Positions 1 to 7,596 of a stretch of DNA of 19,682 nucleotides are shown here, one piece after another. The notes under the pieces are model-generated. The model was not told where the DNA came from. It saw only the letters and a program-made list of their open reading frames with translations, and searched no databases. The stretch comes from Planctomycetota bacterium (GTDB lineage Bacteria > Planctomycetota > Phycisphaerae > UBA1845). A program made the translations under genes and the position numbers. Positions within the stretch are counted from its first letter, which is position 1. Every line of letters begins with the position of its first letter. Location of the stretch: contig JAJRSP010000190.1 of NCBI GenBank assembly GCA_024278775.1, positions 1-19,682 of the forward strand, in the 5' to 3' direction.

Positions 1-1
1 C

Positions 2-175
2 GGAAGCGGGCAGATCATCACCGACGCGGAACGTCAGAGCATCGGCGGCTACGGCGGTGATGACGCAGCGAACTGGTCCGGCACAATGCCAACGACAACC
101 GACGAAGCGATCGCACGGATTGCAGCAGTCTTAACTGAACACCTTGGGGTAAGCATCCCCAATATCGAGCCATAG
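2..175 (+). CDS. 3' end of an unknown upstream gene (partial)
   Basis: An open frame runs from the window edge to a TAG at 173-175 and gives the last 57 residues of a protein. It contains a Gly/Asp-rich stretch (GGYGGDDAANWSG) followed by a short predicted helix (EAIARIAAVLTEHLG). I do not recognise it. It lies 15 bases before the next gene, on the same strand, so it is probably part of the same prophage structural operon. A head or tail structural or head-tail completion role would suit the position, but nothing in the fragment proves it. Confidence 0.6.
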   Translation, partial: GSGQIITDAERQSIGGYGGDDAANWSGTMPTTTDEAIARIAAVLTEHLGVSIPNIEP

Positions 176-190
176 CAAAGGAGCGTTTCA

Positions 191-1249
191 ATGGCGAATT
201 ACAAAGTTCTCATCGGCGATGTAACCAATGGTCTGGCCACGCATAACCAGTCGGCCTGGCAAGCGGGCGATCGTGTGATCGACCCGGCCGGGAATCAACT
301 GGCCCGAACGAGCGAAGTCAGCGCCGCCGCCACGGGTATTCAGGGCGCGGTGGACACCTACGCCGAGTTGGCGGACCCCACCACGCTGGGCTTAGGCGTG
401 CTCTACATCGTCCGCCAGGATACCGGTGCGCCCAGCGGCGACGGTGTCTACCGCGTTGAGGATAATGCGGGTACGAACGTCTGGGCGTTCCTCGACAAGC
501 TCAATCTTCAGGACGCCTCGGAGGTGTCGTTCTCGAACGCGGCGTCCGGACTAACAGCTTCCGACGTGCAGGCTGCGCTCGATGAGATTGACGGCGCTGT
601 CGACGGCAAAGCCCAGGACGTTTACGTCGATAGCTCGTTCACCGGCCCGGTCGATACCGCTGCGGTCGATCCCAACGGCACCATTCCGAGCATGTGGTTC
701 CCGTCCGGCCCGGGCGACCCGCACGAGATGGTCGACGACGCGGTGCGCGATCCGAGCGTGCCCGACACCAGCGACTACGTCGAGTGGGACGCCACGATGC
801 AGAGCAACGACGATCCGGTCGAACTGGAACTGGCGACGATCGATCTCGCCGGCGGCCGCGTCAACGAAGTGACGGTGCGCGCCTACTGCGGCGGAACGGA
901 TGCCGACATGGACGTGGCGCTGAACATCGGTGGAACATACACGCAGCCGCAACCACTGCTCAGTAACGGCGGCGCAAACGGCTGGCGTACCGCGACGTTC
1001 AATGCGACGACCGACCCGACGCTGTTCCCGTTCGTGCAGGCCAATCTCGACGCGCTGCGTGCGCGTTTCCGCGGCACCACGCAGAACCCGCCGCCCGGCC
1101 CGCGCGTCACGCTCTACGCCGCCTACGCCGACGTGATCCACGACGGCGGCAGCGCATGGGCGACCGCATCGCCGTCAACCTTACAGGTTGCGCTCGACCG
1201 CCTGGCCACCCAGGTCGCCGCGCACTTCGGTTCGAAGATCCCCGCGTAG
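191..1249 (+). CDS. Phage structural protein, fibre/decoration-like
   Basis: A 352-residue protein with a strong ribosome site (AAGGAG at 178-183, 7 bases before the ATG). Two stretches are of the kind common in phage virion and fibre proteins: around residues 55-95 a YAELADPTTLGLGVLYIV...DGVYRVED segment, typical of short beta modules in tail proteins, and around residues 115-135 a SFSNAASGLTASDVQAALDEI segment, the trimer-like motif often seen before fibre repeats. The C-terminal half (about 145-352) is Asp/Gly/Pro-rich and looks like a beta-sandwich. There are no membrane segments. It sits just before the connector and tail tube genes. The exact role (decoration, neck fibre or tail fibre) is not determined; the virion assignment is inference from motifs and position. 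Confidence 0.6.
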   Translation: MANYKVLIGDVTNGLATHNQSAWQAGDRVIDPAGNQLARTSEVSAAATGIQGAVDTYAELADPTTLGLGVLYIVRQDTGAPSGDGVYRVEDNAGTNVWAFLDKLNLQDASEVSFSNAASGLTASDVQAALDEIDGAVDGKAQDVYVDSSFTGPVDTAAVDPNGTIPSMWFPSGPGDPHEMVDDAVRDPSVPDTSDYVEWDATMQSNDDPVELELATIDLAGGRVNEVTVRAYCGGTDADMDVALNIGGTYTQPQPLLSNGGANGWRTATFNATTDPTLFPFVQANLDALRARFRGTTQNPPPGPRVTLYAAYADVIHDGGSAWATASPSTLQVALDRLATQVAAHFGSKIPA

Positions 1250-1277
1250 CCCCCGGAATCAAAGGCGAGGCACTGCC

Positions 1278-1691
1278 ATGATCGGCATGAAGGTGAAGTT
1301 CAACCCCCGCAAACCGCGTGACGGCATCGACACCCACAAGGTCAAACGTGCCGTCGATCGCTCCACCTTCCGAAACCTCGGCCACGCTGGCGCAGCCGTT
1401 CGTATGACGGCCCGTTGGAGCATTCGCCGAAGCCAAAGGCCCGCTGCTCCCGGATCGCCGCCGCGCACGCGCCGAGGCCAACTCAAGAAAGCCATCGTTT
1501 ACGCGGTGGAGAAGACCAGGCAGCGCGTGGTGGTCGGACCCACGCACAACATCGTCGGCCCGTCCGCCATGGCCCACGAGTTCGGCGGGCGCTTCCGGGG
1601 TCAACGGTACCCCAAGCGCCCGCTGATGGGGCCGGCATTGATGAAGAATATCGACCGCCTGCCCAGGTTCTGGGCTGGATCGGTGAATTGA
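1278..1691 (+). CDS. HK97 gp10-like head-tail connector / minor tail protein
   Basis: 137 residues, small and strongly basic. I chose ATG 1278 because AGGCGAGG lies just upstream; the frame stays open further upstream, but that stretch overlaps the previous gene and reads as low-complexity Arg/Pro shadow. The C-terminal part carries the pattern of the HK97 gp10 family: a VVVGPTHNIVGPSAMAHEFG stretch (residues about 82-101), then basic residues and a P-x-R/K-P-x-M-x-P-A-L-like sequence (PKRPLMGPALMKNI). In that family the protein joins the head completion proteins to the tail tube, and its gene precedes the tail tube gene, as it does here. It ends 17 bases before the tail tube gene. Confidence 0.72.
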   Translation: MIGMKVKFNPRKPRDGIDTHKVKRAVDRSTFRNLGHAGAAVRMTARWSIRRSQRPAAPGSPPRTRRGQLKKAIVYAVEKTRQRVVVGPTHNIVGPSAMAHEFGGRFRGQRYPKRPLMGPALMKNIDRLPRFWAGSVN

Positions 1692-1708
1692 AAGGAGTGA
1701 AGTAAACC

Positions 1709-2131
1709 ATGAGCATCAGACTCGGCATGGAAGCCAAACTGTACTGGGGTGCGGCCGGGGCAACGGCGAGCACGGAACTGACCAACGTCAAGGACGTCAC
1801 GCTGAACCTCGAAACCGGCGAAGCCGACGTGACCACGCGCGGCAACCTCGGCTGGCGCGCCACGGTCGCCACGCTCAAGAACGGCAGCGTCGAATTCGAG
1901 ATGGTCTGGGATACCGCCGATCCCGGCTTCGTCGCGCTCAAGGACGCCTACTTCAACAACGCACCGATCGCTCTGGCCGTTCTCGACGGCGACATCGCTG
2001 CCGGCGGGTCCGGCCTCGACGCGGACTTTGCCGTGACCAACTTCTCGCGCAGTGAACCGCTCGAGGAAGCGATCACGGTAAGCGTGACCGTCAAGCCGAC
2101 GTATGCCACCCGCGCACCGGTCTGGATATAG
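1709..2131 (+). CDS. Major tail tube protein
   Basis: 140 residues, with a good ribosome site (AAGGAGTG at 1692-1699). The sequence is almost all alternating beta strands: an early LTNVKDVTLNLETGEADVTTR stretch, then a WRATVATLKNGSVEFEMVWD hairpin and a closing ITVSVTVKPTY strand. This is the layout of the siphovirus/TP901-type tail tube fold, in which a small beta-sandwich stacks as hexamers to build the tube. Its place between the gp10-like connector and the tail chaperone matches siphovirus gene order exactly. Length is at the lower end for such proteins. Confidence is high for the role and moderate for the precise family. Confidence 0.75.
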   Translation: MSIRLGMEAKLYWGAAGATASTELTNVKDVTLNLETGEADVTTRGNLGWRATVATLKNGSVEFEMVWDTADPGFVALKDAYFNNAPIALAVLDGDIAAGGSGLDADFAVTNFSRSEPLEEAITVSVTVKPTYATRAPVWI

Positions 2132-2144
2132 GAGACATCTCGTT

Positions 2145-2651
2145 ATGAAAACCTTCACCGATAACGCCGGCCGCACATGGACGGTCAACATCAACGTCGA
2201 CGCCATCAAGCGCGTCAAGGGTTTGGTCGACGTCAACCTGCTCGATGTCATCGCCCCCGGAACGGCAAAAGGCGACCGCGATCTGCTTGGGCGCTTGAGC
2301 AGCGACCCGATTCTGCTCTGCGATGTGCTGTACGCCCTGTGTAAACCCGAGGCGGACCCCCGGAAGGTGTCAGACGAGGACTTCGGACGCGCCATGGGCG
2401 GCGATGCGATCGATCACGCGACGACGGCGTGGCTGGAGGAGTTGGTGGATTTTTTCCCGAAGGACAAGCGTCGCGTGCTCGGCAAGGCGCTTGCGAAGCT
2501 GCGGACACTCGAAGCCCGCGTGCTGGACGTCGCCGAGCAGAAGATCGACAGCCCGCAGATCGACGCGCTGATGGAGAAGGCGATGGCGGAACTGTCGAAC
2601 GACTCATCAATGAACTCGCCGGAATCGCCGGTGTCCACGCCGGACCCCTGA
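2145..2651 (+). CDS. Tail assembly chaperone, short form (G-like)
   Basis: 168 residues from ATG 2145, preceded by AGGAGA at 2130-2135. The protein is mostly helical and acidic (LLDVIAPG..., EELVDFFPKDKRRVLGKALAKL) and ends in a Ser/Pro-rich tail (NSPESPVSTPDP). It lies between the tail tube and the tape measure gene, where tailed phages encode the chaperones that coat the tape measure protein during tail assembly. The last about 60 bases are also open and protein-like in the -1 frame, which continues well past this stop. That is the arrangement of the G/GT chaperone pairs of lambda-like phages. Role is inferred from position, size and the frame overlap. Confidence 0.65.
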   Translation: MKTFTDNAGRTWTVNINVDAIKRVKGLVDVNLLDVIAPGTAKGDRDLLGRLSSDPILLCDVLYALCKPEADPRKVSDEDFGRAMGGDAIDHATTAWLEELVDFFPKDKRRVLGKALAKLRTLEARVLDVAEQKIDSPQIDALMEKAMAELSNDSSMNSPESPVSTPDP

Positions 2652-2890
2652 CGCTGCGTGAACTGGTGTGGATGGCTGAGGCAAAGCAGCGCACAGCCTG
2701 GTCGCATACGTCGGCCCTGCTGGCAATGCTCGCCAACGTCAATCGTGCAACTTCCGGGGGCAAGAGGAGTCAGTCGTTCAAGCCAAGTGACTTCGATCCG
2801 TTTGAACACACTGACATAGATCGCAGCGACAAACTTCCGGGAAGCGTGCGCATGTTGAAGGACGTATTCGTCAAACACAAGGAGGTGTAA
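2588..2890 (+). CDS. -1 frame extension of the tail assembly chaperone (GT-like)
   Basis: The frame one base behind the short chaperone encodes a credible protein from about 2588 to a TAA at 2888-2890: an ELAGIAGVHAGPLTLREL start, then VWMAEAKQRTAWSHTSALL and a KPSDFDPF motif near the end. I recall the LTLREL-WMAE-...-ANV pattern as common in planctomycete prophage chaperone regions. No convincing ribosome site or start codon exists at the head of this segment, so a -1 ribosomal frameshift from the upstream gene is the likeliest route. I see no canonical X XXY YYZ slippery heptamer; the best local candidate is the C run next to the stop (CCC TGA at 2646-2651), where a -1 slip re-pairs perfectly. 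The left boundary is approximate. Its 3' end overlaps the ribosome site of the next gene. Confidence 0.55.
   Translation, partial: GTVERLINELAGIAGVHAGPLTLRELVWMAEAKQRTAWSHTSALLAMLANVNRATSGGKRSQSFKPSDFDPFEHTDIDRSDKLPGSVRMLKDVFVKHKEV
2749..2760 (-). repeat. CCCCCGGAAGTT-family copy, inverted, in the chaperone extension
   Basis: AACTTCCGGGGG is the exact complement of the unit. In the reading frame it encodes Thr-Ser-Gly-Gly, the same peptide the copy at 6434 encodes. Shorter matches (AACTTCCGGG) lie at 2832-2841 and 7631-7640. Confidence 0.65.
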
Positions 2891-2893
2891 ACC

Positions 2894-3445
2894 ATGAAGA
2901 CCAATCACATCGTAGCCGTCGTCATTTTCCTCATCGTTGTCTTGTGCCTGGTCGCGTGCGCGACAGCGGGACGCATCATCACCGAGGAGCGCTACGGCGA
3001 CCTGACGCGCCGCGTTACCGTACTGCAACCGGGCGGCGCGGTTGAAGCGGCTACACTCGATCAAACAGATCCGAATGACAAGGGCGTGACCCTGAGCGCA
3101 TCGACCGGCGCGCGGCAGCGCGTCGATCAGGTCGGCGTGCGACGTATCGGTATCGTTACCTGGTCGGGTGTGGCCCTGTGTGTTATCGGCGCGACGCTCA
3201 TCGTCGTTCGTGGTTGGTTCCCATTGATTCCCATGTCGGCCAGTATCGCCACGATCGGTGTGGGCGTAGCGCTACTGTGGCTGCCTGCCGTGCTGGATCA
3301 GTACACATGGCTGCTTCTGATCGTCGCGGGCTTTGTCGGCGTGTTGTATCTGACCGGCGGCATCGACAACTGGATCAAGCTTTACAGAAACAAGATGCCA
3401 ACCGCATCTACCTCGCCACCACCACCTTCTGTAACTGGAAGCTAA
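2894..3445 (+). CDS. Small membrane protein between chaperone and tape measure genes
   Basis: 183 residues with a near-perfect ribosome site (AAGGAGGTG, 8 bases before the ATG). The N-terminus is a hydrophobic segment (residues 5-21) ending in LVAC at residue 22, which fits a lipobox, so it could be a lipoprotein signal or simply a first membrane helix. A soluble acidic/basic loop follows (about 25-80), then three closely spaced hydrophobic stretches (about 84-104, 106-126, 128-150) and a Pro/Ser-rich tail. No family is recognised. A membrane protein is unexpected here in a tail operon; holin, superinfection exclusion or host-envelope factor are possible, none of them shown by the sequence. 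Confidence 0.6.
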   Translation: MKTNHIVAVVIFLIVVLCLVACATAGRIITEERYGDLTRRVTVLQPGGAVEAATLDQTDPNDKGVTLSASTGARQRVDQVGVRRIGIVTWSGVALCVIGATLIVVRGWFPLIPMSASIATIGVGVALLWLPAVLDQYTWLLLIVAGFVGVLYLTGGIDNWIKLYRNKMPTASTSPPPPSVTGS

Positions 3446-3448
3446 TCT

Positions 3449-5797
3449 ATGCCCTCCGCACGTGGCATCAAAGCCGGCGCGGCGTATGTTGAACTATACG
3501 CCACCGACAATCGCCTGGCACGCGGTCTTCGCGCGGCGCAGAAGCGCCTGCGCGGGTTCAGCGTGTCGGTAAGCGGCATTGGTAAGCGCCTCACCGCACT
3601 GGCCGCCGTCAGCGCAACGCCACTGCTCGTCGGCGTGAAGGTGTTCGCCGACTTCCAGCAGCAGATGGCCAACGTCGAGACCATGTTGGCCCCCGGAAAT
3701 GCCGAGAAATACATGGATCGCTTCCGACGCGGCATCCGCGAGATGTCCGTCGAGTTCGGCGAGTCCACCGAGGCGCTGGCTGGCGGGTTGTACGACATCC
3801 TCTCCGCGTCTGTCGCACCGGAGCGCGCACTCGACGTGTTGGCCACCTCGGCGCGCGCCGCTAAGGCAGGACTGACCGACACGCGCACTGCGGCGGATGC
3901 GATCACCACGGTGCTCAACGCTTACGGCCTGTCGGCCGAGCATGCCGGAGACGTCTCCGACTGGCTATTCAGCATCGTCCAGCGCGGCAAGACGACGTTT
4001 GCGGACCTCGCGCCCACCATCGGCAACGTCGCCACCATCGCCGCGACGGCGGGCATCGGCTTTGACGAACTGGGCGCTGCCGTCGCGACGCTAACGCGCA
4101 GCGGCATCAAGACCGAAGAATCAATGACGGCTGTCAACGCCATCCTCTCGGCCTTCCTCAAACCCAGCGCCGAAGGTGCCAAGCTCGCGCGCGAACTCGG
4201 ATTCGAGTTGAACACGGCAACGCTCAAGAGCGAGGGACTCGTCGGCGTGTTCCAGCGCATCGCCGATCTGCCGCCGGACGCGATCGCAAAGCTGTTCCCG
4301 AATATTCGTGCGCTCAAGGGCGTATTACCGGCGCTAAAGAACATGGCGAGTTTTGGCGACGACGTCGCCGCAATGGCAAACCGTGCCGGCGCAACAGAGA
4401 CAGCCTACGAGAAGATGACCAAGACGCTGACGCACGCGTTCAACCGCGTGAAGCAGGCGGGACTCGTGGCGCTGTCCGTGGTCGGCGAAGCCTTGAGCGA
4501 ACCGGTCGCCAGGGCGTCAGCCGCGATCACGCGTTACGCGCAGATGATCGCCGAGTTGGTGCAGAAGAACAAGGGACTGGTGCTCGTCGCGGCGAAGGTC
4601 ATCGCCATTGTCGGCCTGGTCGGCGGCACTCTCATGGCCGTGGGCATTGCCGGTCAGACGCTGGCGTTCATCTTCGGCGGCATCGCATCGATCATGTCCG
4701 GCGCTGGTGCTGCGATCGGCATTGTCGGCTCGGCGTTGGCGGCGATGCTTTCGCCGATCGGCCTGGTCATTGCCGGGGCGGTCGTTCTGGCTGGTGTCAT
4801 CCTGCACGCCACCGGCGCGGCGGGGAAAGCTCTCGATTGGCTTGGAGGCCAATTCCGGGGGCTGAAAGACAAAGCGCTGGTCGCCTGGCAGGGTATCGCC
4901 GACGCACTGGCTGCCGGCGACATCGCCTTGGCCGCCAAGGTCCTGTGGTTAGCCTTAAAGATCGAATGGCAGCGCGGGATCAACTACCTCGAAAGCCTGT
5001 GGTTAGGCTTCAAGGACTTTTTCCTCGGCATCGCCGTGGACGCCTTCTACGGTGCGGTGAAAGTCCTCGCCACTGCCTGGCACGGCCTACGGGCGGTATG
5101 GGCCCAAACGACGGCGTATCTATATAAGGTATGGGTCCAGTTCACATCGGGAATTCAGTCCGCCTTCCGAGGAGCCCAGTTGAAGGTCGAAGAGGGCCTG
5201 CATCACATCGCGGGTTTGCTCGACGAGAACTACGACGTCGAGGCTGCGATCAACATCGCCCGCACGAACGAGCAGGCCGACCAGCGAAACATCGAGCAGC
5301 AGAAACAGCAGTCGCTCCAACAGAGCGAACAACAACGCCGGCAGGATATGGCCCGCATCGGCCAGGACTTCGAGGCTGAGAAGCAGGCGATCGACCAGGC
5401 ATCGCAGAAGGCGCACAACGAGCGGCGGGGCCGCTACCAGCAGCAGATCGACGAATCGATGACGGCGCTCGAAGCGGCGCGCAGGGAATACCGCAGCGCC
5501 TTGGCCGAAGCCGCGCAGAAGCGCCGCGTCGCGGAATCGCAGCAACCATCCGAGGGTGACGGACAGTCTGGTCTATTGAACGAACTGAAGGATCGGCTGG
5601 CGAACCTCGGCGACACGCTGCAGCGCATCGGCGAGCGCACCGTTGAAGTCCGAGGCACGTTCAACGCCGCCGCGATCCAAAGCCTGATGACATCCGACGG
5701 CACGGCCGACCGCACCGCCAAGGCCACCGAAGCCACCGCCACCAACACCAAGCGACTACTGACCGAAGCCCGGCGCAGCACGCTGACGTTCGCTTGA
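3449..5797 (+). CDS. Tail tape measure protein
   Basis: 782 residues, the longest phage gene in the window. The N-terminus (about 1-60) has the AYVELYATDNRLARGLRAAQKRLRGF-type start of tape measure proteins. Residues about 65-330 match the TIGR01760-type core: a helical region with ADFQQQMANVETML, an ESTEALAGGLYDILSA stretch and a TAADAITTVLNAYGL stretch. Residues about 374-460 are strongly hydrophobic and Gly/Ala-rich, as expected for the part inserted into the host membrane at DNA ejection. A Gln/Glu/Arg-rich coiled coil occupies about 606-699. Tail length scales with this protein at roughly 0.15 nm per residue, suggesting a siphovirus tail near 115 nm (inference). The gene follows the small membrane protein by 3 bases with only a weak ribosome site. 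Confidence 0.88.
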   Translation: MPSARGIKAGAAYVELYATDNRLARGLRAAQKRLRGFSVSVSGIGKRLTALAAVSATPLLVGVKVFADFQQQMANVETMLAPGNAEKYMDRFRRGIREMSVEFGESTEALAGGLYDILSASVAPERALDVLATSARAAKAGLTDTRTAADAITTVLNAYGLSAEHAGDVSDWLFSIVQRGKTTFADLAPTIGNVATIAATAGIGFDELGAAVATLTRSGIKTEESMTAVNAILSAFLKPSAEGAKLARELGFELNTATLKSEGLVGVFQRIADLPPDAIAKLFPNIRALKGVLPALKNMASFGDDVAAMANRAGATETAYEKMTKTLTHAFNRVKQAGLVALSVVGEALSEPVARASAAITRYAQMIAELVQKNKGLVLVAAKVIAIVGLVGGTLMAVGIAGQTLAFIFGGIASIMSGAGAAIGIVGSALAAMLSPIGLVIAGAVVLAGVILHATGAAGKALDWLGGQFRGLKDKALVAWQGIADALAAGDIALAAKVLWLALKIEWQRGINYLESLWLGFKDFFLGIAVDAFYGAVKVLATAWHGLRAVWAQTTAYLYKVWVQFTSGIQSAFRGAQLKVEEGLHHIAGLLDENYDVEAAINIARTNEQADQRNIEQQKQQSLQQSEQQRRQDMARIGQDFEAEKQAIDQASQKAHNERRGRYQQQIDESMTALEAARREYRSALAEAAQKRRVAESQQPSEGDGQSGLLNELKDRLANLGDTLQRIGERTVEVRGTFNAAAIQSLMTSDGTADRTAKATEATATNTKRLLTEARRSTLTFA

Positions 5798-5809
5798 CCC
5801 TCTGGAAAC

Positions 5810-5821
5810 ACCCCGGAAGTT
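5810..5821 (+). repeat. CCCCCGGAAGTT-family copy before the 5825 start codon
   Basis: ACCCCGGAAGTT lies just before ATG 5825, with GGAAG about 8 bases from the start, so it probably doubles as the ribosome site. It is the same unit as at 2749, 6434-6463 and 6696-6732. Confidence 0.7.
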
Positions 5822-5824
5822 GCC

Positions 5825-6691
5825 ATGCCCATCACCGTCGAAGAAAAACTCGAAAGCCGCCAGTCCACGACAGGGCAGAACGCTTCGGTGGACCTGATAT
5901 ACATCGTGCGCGGCAGCGACGATGACATCCAGATCAAAAGCGCCGTTGATACCAACTCACCGTCTGACCACGATGGCCTTGAAAAGCAAAGCATCCACAT
6001 TGAACCGATTGGCCCGCAGCTTTGGGAAGCCACGGTGCGCTACGGTATTCCGGGTGGCACCAACGCACCGCCGCCGGAGACCGGTGAGTCCTCCTTCAGC
6101 TTCGACACCGGCGGCGGCAACCAGCACATCACCCAGTCGTTGCAGACCGTCGGGAGTTACGCCGCCACTGGAATGCCGGGGACTCCCGACTTCCAAGGTG
6201 CGATCGGCGTCGCAGACGCTTCCGGGGGCATTGACGGCGTGGACATCACCGTGCCCGTCTATCAATTCAGCGAAACGCACTACATCGACGACAGCGTCGT
6301 CACACTCGCCTATCGCGGCACGCTTTTCAACCTCACAGGCAAGACGAACGATGCGCCGTTCAAAGGCCTAAGTGCAGGCGAGGGTCTGTTCCTCGGCGCA
6401 TCGGGTACGAAACGCGGCTCTGCCTCCGGGGGAACTTCCGGGGGCGGGGGTGCCCCCGGAAGTATGGGCGATTGGGAGATCACGTTTCGCTTCGCCGCGT
6501 CGCCGAATCGAACCGGCATGACCATCGGCGGTATCACCGGCATTGACAAGAAAGGCTGGGAGTACATCTGGGTGCGCTATGCGGATGTTGAGGACACGAC
6601 CGCGCTGGTCATTGTGAAGAAACCTGTCGCCGTCTACGTCGAGAAGGTCTACGAGGAAGGCGACTTCGCGGCACTGGGAATCGGAACATAA
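5825..6691 (+). CDS. Distal tail-cluster protein of unknown function
   Basis: 288 residues, beta-rich and acidic, with no signal or membrane segment. Residues about 80-140 and 190-220 are Gly/Pro-rich. The second stretch (SGGTSGGGGAPGSMGD) is encoded by a perfect inverted repeat of the CCCCCGGAAGT element. The C-terminus (GWEYIWVRYADVEDTTALVI, then a KKPVAVYVEKVYEEGDF segment) resembles, from memory, a conserved protein found after tape measure genes in planctomycete prophages. By position it could be a distal tail or baseplate component. Its ribosome site appears to be the GGAAG of a repeat copy (5810-5821). No function can be named from sequence. Confidence 0.6.
   Translation: MPITVEEKLESRQSTTGQNASVDLIYIVRGSDDDIQIKSAVDTNSPSDHDGLEKQSIHIEPIGPQLWEATVRYGIPGGTNAPPPETGESSFSFDTGGGNQHITQSLQTVGSYAATGMPGTPDFQGAIGVADASGGIDGVDITVPVYQFSETHYIDDSVVTLAYRGTLFNLTGKTNDAPFKGLSAGEGLFLGASGTKRGSASGGTSGGGGAPGSMGDWEITFRFAASPNRTGMTIGGITGIDKKGWEYIWVRYADVEDTTALVIVKKPVAVYVEKVYEEGDFAALGIGT
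6434..6463. repeat. Perfect inverted repeat of the CCCCCGGAAGT element (hairpin)
   Basis: ACTTCCGGGGGC (6434-6445), a 6-base loop, and its exact complement GCCCCCGGAAGT (6452-6463). It lies inside a coding region, encodes a Gly/Ser linker, and would make a 12-bp GC-rich stem in DNA or mRNA. Confidence 0.85.
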
Positions 6692-6695
6692 CCCC

Positions 6696-6732
6696 CCCCC
6701 GGAAGTTCCCCCGAAAGTTTCCCCGGAAGTGA
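6696..6732 (+). repeat. Three tandem CCCCCGGAAGTT-like units between two tail genes
   Basis: The units are CCCCCGGAAGTT (6696-6707), CCCCCGAAAGTTT (6708-6720) and CCCCGGAAGTGA (6721-6732). They fill almost the whole gap between the stop at 6691 and the ATG at 6736. The GGAAG of the last unit is placed to act as a ribosome site. Confidence 0.8.
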
Positions 6733-6735
6733 AGA

Positions 6736-7596
6736 ATGAGCGACATCCTCAAGAAGGTGAACTCCGGCGATCCGCTGCGCATCCACGCACGGACGTACAA
6801 CGCCTTCATCGACGCAGCACTCGACCACCAGCATAGGCAACACTCCGGCCAGACTACGTCACCGGCGCGATTAGCATCCGCCAACACATCTGCGAGTGCG
6901 GGCAACGTCGTTCTGATCCGCAACGACAGCGGCCAGAACCGCCAGCGCTTTGAAATCCTCGGCATCAACGCGCCGGTGTTTTTGCCGACCGATCACCTCG
7001 AAGAGTTCCAGCGCCAGGTAGCGATTGCTTGCGTCGAGCCGGTAATTGATGAACACGCCGATCGCTTCGTGATCCTCAGCGAACCAGTGCGCGCCGGAGC
7101 GATCGGGCGTGCGTGGGTAAGCGGTGTCTGTCCGGTTCAGGTCGTTGTCGATGACGAAACCTTCATGTTCGCCGAGGTGCAGGACGGCGATGCCACCTCG
7201 CTCAAGGCCGTGCTGATCGGTCCCGTCACGATCGTGTGGAAGGAACCCGGCGTGGGTACTGACCTTCGCTGGGCCCTGGTGCGCTTCGGTTCCGCGCCCA
7301 TTCCGGGGGTGATCCCGGTGAAAGTCTGGCGCGACGGCGGCACCACCGACGGCAGCAAGACACTGCAGTGCAACCGCACCTACAAGGTTCGCGCACTGGA
7401 AGCCCAAGGGCCCAACGACAACACGGGCCAGTTGCTCGGTACGAACCTCGCGCCCCTGAAACGCCGCCCGGCACGCGGCAAGTTATCCGTCGCATCAAAC
7501 ACCGGCGCAGGTGAAATCGGCACCGGCTACTTCTATGGCAATGACTTCATCCTCTACGACGCGAACGAAACCCTCGACGTGGAGGCGTGTACCTGA
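6736..7596 (+). CDS. Distal tail-cluster protein of unknown function
   Basis: 286 residues beginning MSDILKKVNSGDPLRIHART, followed by a helical NAFIDAALDHQHRQ segment and a long beta-rich region: residues about 55-75 VVLIRNDSGQNRQRFEILGI, 95-150 with CVEPVIDEHADRFVILSEPV, then GAIGRAWVSGVCPVQVVVDD. I recall the SGDPLRI...YN-FIDAA opening as recurrent in planctomycete prophages downstream of the tape measure gene, but it has no characterised function that I know of. A virion or baseplate component is the likely role. The start codon lies just after a tandem array of three CCCCCGGAAGTT-like units whose last GGAAG may act as the ribosome site. The stop overlaps the next start (TGATG). Confidence 0.6.
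   Translation: MSDILKKVNSGDPLRIHARTYNAFIDAALDHQHRQHSGQTTSPARLASANTSASAGNVVLIRNDSGQNRQRFEILGINAPVFLPTDHLEEFQRQVAIACVEPVIDEHADRFVILSEPVRAGAIGRAWVSGVCPVQVVVDDETFMFAEVQDGDATSLKAVLIGPVTIVWKEPGVGTDLRWALVRFGSAPIPGVIPVKVWRDGGTTDGSKTLQCNRTYKVRALEAQGPNDNTGQLLGTNLAPLKRRPARGKLSVASNTGAGEIGTGYFYGNDFILYDANETLDVEACT

Noticed and set aside
1601..2395. 264-codon - strand open frame across the tail tube gene
   Set aside because: It crosses three well-supported + strand genes that have good ribosome sites, and shows no recognisable motif.
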